A DNA stretch of 64,000 nt, taken from assembly GCA_050031985.1 (NCBI GenBank), contig JBNAIG010000022.1, positions 61,405-125,404 of the forward strand, in the 5' to 3' direction. Below the pieces are notes generated by a model, which did no database searches, was not told where the DNA came from, and worked only from the letters and a program-made list of their open reading frames with translations. The position numbers and the translations under genes were made by a program. How positions within the stretch are numbered: position 1 is the first letter of the stretch; every line of letters starts with the position of its first letter. Below are positions 25,762-34,054 of this stretch, piece by piece. The DNA comes from SZUA-368 sp028533045 (GTDB lineage: Bacteria; Spirochaetota; Spirochaetia; DSM-2461).

Positions 25762-26514
25762 ATGAAATACGAACTGGAAACCATCCCCGTATGGGATGCC
25801 CTTAAGGAGAACGGAGAATGTCTCTTCTGCCGTCTACATGAGATTTCACGGGAGCGCTATCTCGATTTTTACCTTGGCAGCTCGGTCATGAACCCGGAGA
25901 CCCGGCAGCGAGTAAATCAAAGCGGATTCTGTCCCGCCCACTACGCGGATCTGGCCGCCCGCCGCAAGGCCCACGGACTGGGCCTCATGACCCACACCTA
26001 CCTTAAAGAGTACCTCAAGGAACTGACCCCGGCTCTGGATAAACTACAGAAGAAAGCCCGGGTGTCACAAAAGAAAAAGGTTCTGCCCCTCCTGCCCAAA
26101 GATGTGGCAAAGGCGGAGGAGGAACTATCCCTCCTTATCAAGTCACGGGAAGAAAGCTGCCTGATTTGCGATAATATAGACAAGTCCATGAAGCGCTATT
26201 ACTTTACACTGGCCTACCTTTGGAAGAAGGATGGCGATTTCCGGAAAGCCCTGGGAGAATCCAAAGGGATTTGCCTGAGCCATCTGAACGCCCTGCTCCC
26301 TTTGGCCAAAGAAGCCCTTAATCCGGGAGAGTTCGTGACTTTTCTTGATGAAATGGTAACCCTGGAAAAACAGAACCTGGAGCGGCTGGAAGGGGAACTG
26401 GACTGGTTTACCCAAAAGTTCGACGCCCAGAACAATGACAAGCCCTGGGACAATTCGGAAAATGCTCACAAGAGAACTATCCAAAAACTGACGGGAAGAG
26501 AGATCGAAAACTAG
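25762..26514 (+). CDS. DUF6062-like Cys-rich protein
   Basis: 250 residues, cytoplasmic. CLFCRLHEISRERYLDFYLG near 20-39 and FCPAHYADLAARRKAHGLGL near 54-73 match the DUF6062 family as I remember it; a second CxxC-like pair (SCLICDNIDKS) and CLSHLNALL occur in the second half, so the protein looks like a duplicated CxxC...CxxH unit that could bind metal. Function is unknown. It is downstream of uspA with no ribosome site of its own that stands out. Confidence 0.72.
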   Translation: MKYELETIPVWDALKENGECLFCRLHEISRERYLDFYLGSSVMNPETRQRVNQSGFCPAHYADLAARRKAHGLGLMTHTYLKEYLKELTPALDKLQKKARVSQKKKVLPLLPKDVAKAEEELSLLIKSREESCLICDNIDKSMKRYYFTLAYLWKKDGDFRKALGESKGICLSHLNALLPLAKEALNPGEFVTFLDEMVTLEKQNLERLEGELDWFTQKFDAQNNDKPWDNSENAHKRTIQKLTGREIEN

Positions 26515-26517
26515 GAC

Positions 26518-28362
26518 TTACTGGTCGTCAAACTCCAGTACCTCAGCCTGCTCTTCCTTCTCCGGTGCGCTTACCGACTCTACTCGATTCCTTCCCCTAT
26601 TCTTGGCCAAATACAGGGCCATGTCGGCTCGATGGACCAGTTCATCCGGCCCGGCCACATTCCCTCTCGCAGGATTTTGAAACTCCGCCCCCACACTAAT
26701 AGTAACAAAAGGAGAACATTCCGATTGGGGATGGGGGAGATTCTCATCCTCTACGGCCTGACGAAGATGCTCGGCAATAATCTGAAGGGAAGCAAGGGAA
26801 TCGGCGCCCTGTATCACAATGATAAACTCTTCTCCCCCGTATCGGGCAATAAAATCCTGATTCCTCTTAAGGCTGCCGGAAAGGGCTTCCGCCACTTGTA
26901 CGAGACAGGCATCTCCCTTCTTGTGGCCAAAGGCATCGTTATACTTCTTAAAGTAGTCAATGTCCACCATTATAATTCCGATTCCCTGCCCCAAAAGCTG
27001 TCCCATCTCCCAACTTTTCCTCAAAAAGCTGTCCAAGGATCGGCGGTTCTTAACCCGGGTTAGGTGATCCATCAAAGCCTGGTTTTCGTACTGATCTTTC
27101 TGATCCTTAAGAGTCCGGTTCCTCTCGGCCAGAACCTTAATCATAAGGTTCGTCTTACCCGTATAGCGGGCTTGCAGGAAGGTCTGGAAAAGGCAAAAAC
27201 AGAAGAAATACCCCCCCAGGCTTCGTATTCCGTTGGGAATGAAATTATCCAGAACACTAAAGAGGACAGCCAGAAAGAGAAGGACTTCCCCGGTCAGATC
27301 CAGGGCAGCCTCAATGGTTTTCTGCCTAATCAGGTCCAGGAAAAGAGTGAAAATCACAAAAAAGGAGAGAAGAATGGCATGGCTAAGGAACAGCAGCTCA
27401 AAGCGGGTATAAACACCTTTGTCTGCCAAGACAAGAAATAAAGTCCCCAAACCAATAATGACAGCATCAATCTTGCCAATTAATTTAAAGAGTTCCTGCC
27501 CTTTACGGTAGGTATACTGCATAAAAGTAAAAAAAGGATAATAGAGCAGTACCCCATAGATAATCCCAGTCCGTAGGCTGCCCCCGGCTTTAGGCAATAG
27601 ATCCATGAGAACCAAAGGCCCCTTTACGGAAGCGTACAGAGCGGCCGATATAACCACCGATCCAAGCCAAAAAGGAGTCCAGTCATCGCGATTATAGAAA
27701 AAAGAGAAGTAGAGAAAAAGACTCAGTAAAATCATCCCCCCGATAAACAGGGTATCAATGGCTTTTTCCCTCATCAGATCTTCCAGAACAACCGGATAGT
27801 ACCCAACGATAGGGGTTCGAAAGAGGCCGGGATTGTTTGTATGCCAGTTACTCTGGGTTATAACCAGATCAATTCGGCCCTCCTCGGGCACCAGGGGCAA
27901 CACAAGGGAAACGCTGTTTGACCGGGACATTCGCTGCTCCGGATGAACCATGCCGGAGGTATAAACCTTCCGCCCGTTCACAAACAACATATAATTTGGG
28001 TTGAGATTTTTTAACTTAAGCCCCAAAGTATCGCTCTCTTCGGGCACATATATTGTCAAAGTATAAACGACCGTCCCAAAGGAGGGATACTCCCCTTCGT
28101 TCCAATAGCCGGGAACCTTGAGAAATTCTGGAGCCCGGTCGGAGACAAAAGAAGAAGCCGTACGGGGAGAAGCCAGGCGGTTCCAATAGAAGCCCCACTC
28201 CCCTTCCAAAGGGATTCTCCGTTCATAATCAAAAGGAAGACCTCTGAGATCCAAAATTCCCTCTTCCACTCTGACTAATTCTTCCGAATGATGTCCTCGC
28301 CCGTAGCAGGGGAAAAGAGTGGTTAAGCCGATGAGAACTCCCAGAAAGACCGCTCCTCTCAT
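26518..28362 (-). CDS. 7TM sensor diguanylate cyclase
   Basis: 614 residues. After a signal peptide comes an extracytoplasmic jelly-roll (about 30-185: EGEWGFYWNRL, LFVNGRKVYTSG, ITQSNWHTNNPG), then seven membrane helices (about 200-400) in the 7TMR-DISM arrangement, a short coiled linker and a GGDEF domain. The active motif is YGGEEF, and RNQD five residues before it is an intact product-inhibition site, so it should make c-di-GMP and be feedback controlled. The input is clearly related to that of the 41581 GGDEF-EAL protein. It starts 6 bp after the parvulin gene. Confidence 0.9.
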   Translation of the reverse strand: MRGAVFLGVLIGLTTLFPCYGRGHHSEELVRVEEGILDLRGLPFDYERRIPLEGEWGFYWNRLASPRTASSFVSDRAPEFLKVPGYWNEGEYPSFGTVVYTLTIYVPEESDTLGLKLKNLNPNYMLFVNGRKVYTSGMVHPEQRMSRSNSVSLVLPLVPEEGRIDLVITQSNWHTNNPGLFRTPIVGYYPVVLEDLMREKAIDTLFIGGMILLSLFLYFSFFYNRDDWTPFWLGSVVISAALYASVKGPLVLMDLLPKAGGSLRTGIIYGVLLYYPFFTFMQYTYRKGQELFKLIGKIDAVIIGLGTLFLVLADKGVYTRFELLFLSHAILLSFFVIFTLFLDLIRQKTIEAALDLTGEVLLFLAVLFSVLDNFIPNGIRSLGGYFFCFCLFQTFLQARYTGKTNLMIKVLAERNRTLKDQKDQYENQALMDHLTRVKNRRSLDSFLRKSWEMGQLLGQGIGIIMVDIDYFKKYNDAFGHKKGDACLVQVAEALSGSLKRNQDFIARYGGEEFIIVIQGADSLASLQIIAEHLRQAVEDENLPHPQSECSPFVTISVGAEFQNPARGNVAGPDELVHRADMALYLAKNRGRNRVESVSAPEKEEQAEVLEFDDQ

Positions 28363-28367
28363 AGGGA

Positions 28368-28643
28368 TTATCGTTTGCCTGTTACTTTAATGACATGCCA
28401 CCCGAATTGAGTGTTTACAGGGTCGGAAACGGAACCGACCCCCAGACGCTTTACGGCGTTTTCGAAGGCGGGGACCATCTTGCCCGGGCCAAACCAGCCC
28501 AGGTCGCCCCCGGAAGATTTACTGGGACAAGTGGAATAACGTCGGGCCAGCTCTTCAAAACGGGCTCCCTGTTTAATATCACGGCTAAGCTTTTGGGCTA
28601 AAGCCCTGTCCTTAACCAAAATATGACTTGCTTTCCACTCCAT
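28368..28643 (-). CDS. parvulin-type peptidyl-prolyl isomerase
   Basis: 91 residues, a stand-alone PpiC-like rotamase. SHILVKDRALAQKLSRDI at the start, STCPSKSSGGDLGWFGPGKM in the middle and TQFGWHVIKV at the end are classic parvulin signatures. There is no signal peptide, so it acts in the cytoplasm, as does E. coli PpiC. GGGGAGG precedes the start. Co-transcribed with the 7TM diguanylate cyclase downstream. Confidence 0.93.
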   Translation of the reverse strand: MEWKASHILVKDRALAQKLSRDIKQGARFEELARRYSTCPSKSSGGDLGWFGPGKMVPAFENAVKRLGVGSVSDPVNTQFGWHVIKVTGKR

Positions 28644-28667
28644 GATAAACCTCCCCGAATCTTAAAT

Positions 28668-28696
28668 ATTATAAGTCACAAATGCCGTTTTTTCAA
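28668..28696 (-). promoter_or_regulatory. promoter of the parvulin-diguanylate cyclase operon
   Basis: On the minus strand TTGAAA (28696-28691), 17 bp, TATAAT (28673-28668). A conventional leader of about 20 nt carries GGGGAGG. Confidence 0.65.
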
Positions 28697-28732
28697 GATT
28701 CGGAAAGGTCTAAAACTGCACAAACCCGGTTT

Positions 28733-29734
28733 CTACAGCTGAATACGGGCGTTAAGAGAGCCGCCCAGGCTCTGACTGGTTACATTGTAAACAGCGGACA
28801 GGTCCAGCTTTAAAACAGCTATGTTAAACTGACATCCCCCCCAAAGTCGGAGAGCTCCGGCATTATCCTCGGTAAAAATGCTCAGGCCCGTATCGGAGAG
28901 ATCCATTCCCAGGACCGATTCGATATCGGAGATATCGTCACTGGTAAGTGTCGTTGAAGTTGTACCGTCGCTGGCAGAAACAGTAGCATCAATACCACCA
29001 CCGGCTTCGGTAAATCCGTAGGAATACCCAATACCAACAGACGGCTTAAGGATCAGAAAGCCTTTGCTTACCTGAACTTTAGCATCTATAACGTGGCTGT
29101 CCCATTCGTAATAGAGATCTCCATCACTTATTTCGATATAGTCATATCCACTGATACCATAATCTATATCACCTAAGTAAAAGGTCTCCCCGTCCACGAC
29201 ATCATCCATATAAATTCCGCCGGAGAGGTAGTTATACCCCAGTCCAATGGAAATATCCGGTTTGATAGCACCGCCTTTCATTACGCCCCAGCGCACATCT
29301 CCTCCCAAAAGCAGGTAGTCAATGCCCACATCGGAAATGGATGCACTCAAGGCTCCCCCTTTCACTCCCACATCAATGGGAAGCACAGGGATTCCCAAAC
29401 GAGCATCAAACGTATAAGCCGGAAGAGGAACGCCAATACCATAGGATGTAACCAAGTCAGGAAGTTCTACTCCCAGGACATCGGCCACTTCTTCAAAACC
29501 GTCGGACGGAAGGGATACAAACCCCACGGTCACACCAACACCAAAGTGGGGAAAACCTCCCAGGTAGGCATCGCTCCAGTTCAAACCGGTGGTGGACGCA
29601 TAGGGAAGAGCCTCGGCCAGATCGCTGGAAAAGGATTCAAAGCTGTCTTCCATGTCGGAATAATCAATTGTTTGTGCCGTAACAAAGGCCATGGCACACA
29701 TCATAATCAACAGAATAAGTAGTAAATTTTTCAT
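28733..29734 (-). CDS. predicted outer-membrane beta-barrel protein
   Basis: 333 residues. MKNLLLILLIMMCAMAFVTA is a signal peptide. The mature protein is a series of alternating amphipathic strands separated by Gly-rich turns (HFGVGVTVGFVSLP, DISIGLGYNYLSGG, PSVGIGYSYGFTEAGGG) and ends with a strand closing in an aliphatic residue (LNARIQL), as barrel proteins do. It resembles spirochaete barrel families of the DUF6588 type, without certainty. The start is chosen for the signal peptide; GGAGG lies ten bases upstream. A TATAAT is found near 29760 on this strand. Confidence 0.78.
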   Translation of the reverse strand: MKNLLLILLIMMCAMAFVTAQTIDYSDMEDSFESFSSDLAEALPYASTTGLNWSDAYLGGFPHFGVGVTVGFVSLPSDGFEEVADVLGVELPDLVTSYGIGVPLPAYTFDARLGIPVLPIDVGVKGGALSASISDVGIDYLLLGGDVRWGVMKGGAIKPDISIGLGYNYLSGGIYMDDVVDGETFYLGDIDYGISGYDYIEISDGDLYYEWDSHVIDAKVQVSKGFLILKPSVGIGYSYGFTEAGGGIDATVSASDGTTSTTLTSDDISDIESVLGMDLSDTGLSIFTEDNAGALRLWGGCQFNIAVLKLDLSAVYNVTSQSLGGSLNARIQL

Positions 29735-29914
29735 TAGGTTTTTACCTCCGTTTCTCCCATTATAATGCATACATGACTATTTTCCACTACTTTTTGTGAA
29801 AAGACTGTGTAGTTCGGGCCCCTTGTGGCCCTGAACGCCCTTTTAAGAGGGGGGCTCCGAAAAAAGTGTTTTACTTTATAGATAAAACGGCCAATAATAG
29901 AGCTAGGTAGAAAG

Positions 29915-30571
29915 ATGGAAAATATTAAAAAGCTAAAAATGACATTGGTAACGGTACTCATATTTCTGGCAATGGCGGGGGTTACCCTCCTTTTTATGAA
30001 GCGCCAGATAAACTCAATTCCCCGCTACCATCGCTACTCTACCTCACTTGTTCCATCATCCGCAGGATCTATGATAAAACCTGTTGTCACCGAAGAGGCC
30101 CCTCCCGCCCCTACCCCCACTCCCGCAGCTACCGAACCGGCCCCTCTCCCCACAGAGATTTCCCGCTACGTGGTAGAAAAGCACACCGTGGAATGGGGCG
30201 AATGCTTCTCCCTTGTCACAGGGGACTACTGGGGAGATATGTTCCTCTGGCCCGACCTTTACATGCTGAATGACACCAGAAGCGGAGACCCGGACCTTAT
30301 CTATCCCAACGAAGTTCTGGAAATCTTCAACCGTCTGGGAGAGGGGGACAACTACAGCGCCCCGGAAAGGGAAGTTATCCTGGAAGCCTACATAGACGTG
30401 TATAACATTTACAAAGAGATTGGCGACGAAAAGAACAACTCCGTTTGGACCCTACTCTGGTGTGCCGCCAAGTATGACAATGACTTTTTGGACAACTACG
30501 CCGCCCGCATTGACCCGGCCGACCGAGCCATGGCCCAGAAGTACATAGACGAAAAGGGCATCATAGATTAA
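29915..30571 (+). CDS. membrane-anchored LysM-like protein
   Basis: 218 residues. A membrane helix (LVTVLIFLAMAGVTLLFM, about 10-28) is followed by a Pro/Thr/Ala-rich linker (about 60-80) and a LysM-like domain (VVEKHTVEWGECFSLVTGDY to LIYPNEVLEIF, about 87-140), then an acidic helical tail. It probably binds peptidoglycan in the periplasm. The linker gives reach through the cell wall. The stop overlaps the convergent amidohydrolase gene by 11 bp. A GC hairpin (29812-29836) lies in the upstream space. Confidence 0.78.
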   Translation: MENIKKLKMTLVTVLIFLAMAGVTLLFMKRQINSIPRYHRYSTSLVPSSAGSMIKPVVTEEAPPAPTPTPAATEPAPLPTEISRYVVEKHTVEWGECFSLVTGDYWGDMFLWPDLYMLNDTRSGDPDLIYPNEVLEIFNRLGEGDNYSAPEREVILEAYIDVYNIYKEIGDEKNNSVWTLLWCAAKYDNDFLDNYAARIDPADRAMAQKYIDEKGIID

Positions 30572-31829
30572 GAAAGCTCTGGGGATTCTCCCGGGCTAAA
30601 AGATTCATACTATTCCCAAAACAGCGACAAAACCGGCTAAAATAGGTATTAAGTTCCTTCTCCACAAGGTAGAGCATGTAGAAATCGGAACCGTAGAGAA
30701 CCCGTTTCTTACAGGAACGGGAAAGCTTGTCGTATATCTGCCCCTTCACCCCTTCCAGCAAATCCGGGCCGGGGCCGCTGCTATGGAAATTACTTAAGTC
30801 CACCCGTACCCGGGAGTAGTCCTGTAAGAATCCCAGAGCGGCCTTAGTCCAGAAGCCCCGGGGATCTCCCTCAAGATAGAGCGGGGCCTGCTGGTAGCCC
30901 CCCATATGGGCAAAGTTGATTTTTAGGCGGGGATAGGCCTCCAGAACCTTACGCCACAAAAGAGGGTGATTCAAAAGGAGCTGCCTCTCCTCCACCATTT
31001 CGTTAAAGGAGTTGCGCCAGAAACGCTTTTCGAAGGTCATAATTCCCCCTTCATAAAGCTCTTCCCCCGGAACAATCTCTCCCGCCTCAGGAAAGTAGAC
31101 ATCCCCCTCAATCTTGACCGAATCATTTATGTGAGCAAAGCCGGTGGGAGCAAAATGCACCGTAATAGGAATACCCTTTTTCTGACACCAACCGTAGAGA
31201 CCGGGTTTCACCTTTCCCTCCCCCATGAGAAAGGGATGGGTGGGAGAATATCCCAGGGCGGTGTAAAGTTTTATCCCCGCAAAGGTTTTCCCCGGCCCCA
31301 CCCGCTCCTGAATCAGCTCCATAAGAATTCCCTTGAGGTCGTGGTTATCCCTCCGGGGATCAATCCCAAGAAAGGGATAAATATTTTGAGGGTAAACCCG
31401 CTTAAGCCGCTTTAGTTCATTCATCTGGGTGGTGAAATTGTGGGCAAAGAGATCCTTTTTCCCGTGGGCCAGATTCGGCTCGGAAGGCTTGTTACGCAGG
31501 GTATTCAGGGGACTCCGAATTTGTTCGCCTATCCGGTTCAGAGCGGAGGTTTTCTCATAGTCCTCCCCGGCCCGGGTAGTCACATAGGTCCCGTCCATCA
31601 TAAGGGGAACCGCCACATACTCCTCCCCGTAGGTTTCCCGCATTTTAAGAAAGAGATGCTCCGCCTGATAATTCAGCATATGATCCATGAACCTCAAGAC
31701 CTTGTCCGGCCCCTCCCGGTTCTCGGTCAGAGGGATGTCGTGGATACGTTTCACAAGCCGGCTGGCCGTGCGGTAGTCCTGAGTCAAATCGTTCTTGGAA
31801 AAAAAATGACAGTGGCAATCAAAAATCAT
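30561..31829 (-). CDS. amidohydrolase-superfamily TIM-barrel protein
   Basis: 422 residues from the ATG at 31829, which follows GGAGAAGATTT. MIFDCHCHFFSK has the H-x-H metal motif of amidohydrolase-2 type enzymes; further candidates are the Lys in FAGIKLYTALGYSP, the His in ITVHFAPTGF and INFAHMGGYQ, and the Asp in LYGSDFYML near the C-terminus. That order fits a metal-dependent hydrolase or decarboxylase. The substrate is unknown. It diverges from a CPBP protease gene across 50 bp. Confidence 0.82.
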   Translation of the reverse strand: MIFDCHCHFFSKNDLTQDYRTASRLVKRIHDIPLTENREGPDKVLRFMDHMLNYQAEHLFLKMRETYGEEYVAVPLMMDGTYVTTRAGEDYEKTSALNRIGEQIRSPLNTLRNKPSEPNLAHGKKDLFAHNFTTQMNELKRLKRVYPQNIYPFLGIDPRRDNHDLKGILMELIQERVGPGKTFAGIKLYTALGYSPTHPFLMGEGKVKPGLYGWCQKKGIPITVHFAPTGFAHINDSVKIEGDVYFPEAGEIVPGEELYEGGIMTFEKRFWRNSFNEMVEERQLLLNHPLLWRKVLEAYPRLKINFAHMGGYQQAPLYLEGDPRGFWTKAALGFLQDYSRVRVDLSNFHSSGPGPDLLEGVKGQIYDKLSRSCKKRVLYGSDFYMLYLVEKELNTYFSRFCRCFGNSMNLLARENPQSFLNL

Positions 31830-31879
31830 AAATCTTCTCCATGGACAATATAGCACAATCCGGCATAAAGTAATCCCCT

Positions 31880-32788
31880 ATGAAAGAGAAAAACATGAAG
31901 CGAATCAGCTACGTCGGAGGGCTGCTCATCCTGGCCCTCGCCCTTGTCCCGGCCAACCTGCCCTTTTATCTGTACGTAAGAGGACTTGTCAAAAGGGGCG
32001 AAGGAGAAGTATTGGCGGCCTTTTCCGCAACAAGGGATCTTTCCGCCCTCCCCCTGGGTCTGGGGGGCCGGTTTTTCTACACCTTTTTCCCTTTCATGCT
32101 CCTAACGGCAATCCTGTTTCTTCTCTGGCGCCTCCTCCACGGCAAAAAACCGCTCAGCCTCATAACCTCATCGGAGCGCTTCCGATTCGGCCTCTTTAAA
32201 AAGGGATTCGGCCTCTGGTTCCTGTTAAGCTTCGCGTCCGACCTGATTCAGTTTATCCTTCACCGGGAGAACTACCGCTTTAACTTCGAGCCCCTGGCCT
32301 GGCTCTGGCTCCTCATCCTGGGGGCAATCTTTCTTATTCCCCAGGTCCTTCTGGAGGAGACCTTCTTCCGGGCCTACCTTATTAAGGGGGGAACTCTTTT
32401 TACGGGCAAGCCGATTATTCCCCTCCTGCTCTTTTCGCTTATCTTCGGACTCCTTCATATGGCCAATCCGGAGGTAGAAGAGTACGGCGCCCTGATCATG
32501 ATGCCCCAATACATAGGAATGGGTCTCTTTCTGGCCTTCCTCTGTTGGGAGACCGACGGACTGGAGCTTTCATTGGGCATACATCTGGCCAATAACAGCT
32601 GGGGACTTCTCTTTGTAAACTCCGGAGGGACAGCCTTTGAAACGCCCGCTCCTTTTACCTTAATAGAGTGGAATCCCCTGGCCAGTCTCATCTATTTGAC
32701 CATGGCTATGGCACTTTTTCTTACTCTCTATTACCGGGAAAAACCCTCCCTAAAAGGCAAGAAAAGCTTCTTTTATAATGATTACTAA
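31880..32788 (+). CDS. CPBP-family intramembrane metalloprotease
   Basis: 302 residues with about eight membrane helices. The CPBP/Abi catalytic motifs are in place: EETFFRAYLI (double Glu plus Arg), FGLLHM (His) and HLANNSWGL (His and Asn). Relatives are type II CAAX proteases or bacteriocin self-immunity proteins; the substrate here is unknown. A weak promoter (TGGACA, then CATAAA after 16 bp) ends about ten bases before the start and there is no ribosome site, so a leaderless mRNA is possible. Confidence 0.88.
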   Translation: MKEKNMKRISYVGGLLILALALVPANLPFYLYVRGLVKRGEGEVLAAFSATRDLSALPLGLGGRFFYTFFPFMLLTAILFLLWRLLHGKKPLSLITSSERFRFGLFKKGFGLWFLLSFASDLIQFILHRENYRFNFEPLAWLWLLILGAIFLIPQVLLEETFFRAYLIKGGTLFTGKPIIPLLLFSLIFGLLHMANPEVEEYGALIMMPQYIGMGLFLAFLCWETDGLELSLGIHLANNSWGLLFVNSGGTAFETPAPFTLIEWNPLASLIYLTMAMALFLTLYYREKPSLKGKKSFFYNDY

Positions 32789-32818
32789 ACAAAAATCTGC
32801 AAATTAATCATAAAGTCC

Positions 32819-32846
32819 TTGTAATCCACCGGAATATCCCTAAAAT
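32819..32846 (+). promoter_or_regulatory. possible leaderless promoter of the receiver gene
   Basis: TTGTAA (32819-32824), 16 bp, TAAAAT (32841-32846), ten bases, ATG at 32857. No Shine-Dalgarno site is seen. Confidence 0.4.
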
Positions 32847-32856
32847 TAAAACAACT

Positions 32857-33219
32857 ATGGCAAAAACAATTTTAGTAGCAGAAGATGAACGCATTATCAG
32901 GAATCTCGCAGAAATAACCCTAAAGAAAGCCGGTTATCAAGTCATTACAGCCAATGACGGACAGGAAGCGGTGGATATTTATAAGGAAAATGCAGGGACT
33001 ATTGATCTGTTGCTTTTGGATATTATGATGCCCAACAAAAACGGTTGGGAAGCCTATACGGAGATTCGGGAAGAAAACAAGGATATCCCCGTTGTATTTT
33101 GCAGCGGCTATTCCGATGACGTACTTATGGAAGAGTACCTTCACGAAACTCCGGCGGATATCATCCAAAAGCCTTACCGCTTAAATACTCTTCTCGAAAA
33201 AATCGAATCGGTCATCTAA
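32857..33219 (+). CDS. stand-alone CheY-like receiver
   Basis: 120 residues, one receiver domain and nothing else. Acidic pocket ED near residues 8-10 (VAEDERII), phospho-acceptor Asp in LLLLDIMMPNKNGW near 53, the conserved Ser in VFCSGYSDDV and the Lys in IQKPYRL near 106. It can carry a phosphoryl group between a kinase and a partner. Its kinase is not next to it; the hybrid kinase at 54502 is the only one in the window. Confidence 0.92.
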   Translation: MAKTILVAEDERIIRNLAEITLKKAGYQVITANDGQEAVDIYKENAGTIDLLLLDIMMPNKNGWEAYTEIREENKDIPVVFCSGYSDDVLMEEYLHETPADIIQKPYRLNTLLEKIESVI

Positions 33220-33237
33220 AGCAGGCGGCAGCCTGCT
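33220..33237. terminator. hairpin between convergent stops
   Basis: AGCAGGC-GGCA-GCCTGCT, a 7 bp stem filling the 16 bp between the receiver stop and the stop of the convergent gene. It lacks a U-tract on either side, so its ability to terminate is uncertain. Confidence 0.4.
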
Positions 33238-34054
33238 AGAACCTGTTTTCTTTAACCTTCCTCACAAAAGCTCCCAGTTCTCGATTGAGCGGATCTTCCC
33301 TATAGAGTTTTTCAGCCAATCCCAGTATCCATAGGTCAAACCCCTCTTGGTCACCTTCCAGGCTTTTCCGGGCCTCTTCGTAGTAAGTCAGTATTAATTC
33401 AGTCCCGTTAAAATTTCGTAACGTCCAGTCCCCCTCGCTCTGAACGGGAGGAAGAGAACAGAGAGTGGCGTCACTAAAACAGAGATAAAGGTTTCCTTCC
33501 CCGTCGGAGGTAGAAAGGAGAGCCGTTTGATCCAGACTGTAGCGGGCGGCAGTGAACCCTTGCCTGTCATAGCAGAAAAAATCGCTCCCGTTCCCCAGCC
33601 AGAAGAAATCTCCTCCGGCCTCAAAAAACAGCAATATCCCTTCGGGACGGTGAGAAAAGGAAACAGTCTCCCGAGCACTACCCAACCATTCCACGCGGTC
33701 CGGCACCAGGGGAGAATAAGTCAGGGTGCCCCCTAACCAGGGACGGCTAAAAGACGTAGTTCCCTCCCCGGCAACTTCGTTGACCAGAGAAGAATCCCCC
33801 CCATAGAAGCTGCTTTCGTAATAGAGCTGTAACAAAGTTCTGTGGGAGAAATTAAAGGACCGTTCCAAAAGAAGAGAAAAACCGTCATAGGAAAGGATAA
33901 GATCCTCTCCTCCCTGAATATCCAGGGGGACTGCAGGAGGATCGGGAAAGAAAAGGGAGAGGCCCTCCTCAGGATAAAAAAGGGCCCTGTCCCCGGCCCA
34001 GAGGATTCCCATACCCAAAAGGAAGAGAATCAGGACCGGAAAGATTCGTCTCAA
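33236..34054 (-). CDS. uncharacterised exported protein downstream of murE
   Basis: 272 residues, family not recognised. It starts with a short hydrophobic signal (IFPVLILFLLGMGILWAG). The body is rich in aromatic residues and predicted beta-strands (LILSYDGFSLLLERSF, GDFFWLGNGSDFFCYDRQGF, GNLYLCFSDATLCSL), suggesting a periplasmic beta domain, and ends in a helical tail (LYREDPLNRELGAFVRK). The start overlaps the murE stop by 4 bp, so the two are co-translated. Confidence 0.68.
   Translation of the reverse strand: MRRIFPVLILFLLGMGILWAGDRALFYPEEGLSLFFPDPPAVPLDIQGGEDLILSYDGFSLLLERSFNFSHRTLLQLYYESSFYGGDSSLVNEVAGEGTTSFSRPWLGGTLTYSPLVPDRVEWLGSARETVSFSHRPEGILLFFEAGGDFFWLGNGSDFFCYDRQGFTAARYSLDQTALLSTSDGEGNLYLCFSDATLCSLPPVQSEGDWTLRNFNGTELILTYYEEARKSLEGDQEGFDLWILGLAEKLYREDPLNRELGAFVRKVKENRF

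Noticed and set aside
29812..29836. GTTCGGGCC...GGCCCTGAAC hairpin as a terminator
   Set aside because: It lies between divergent genes, upstream of both starts, and has no U-tract; no transcript should end there.
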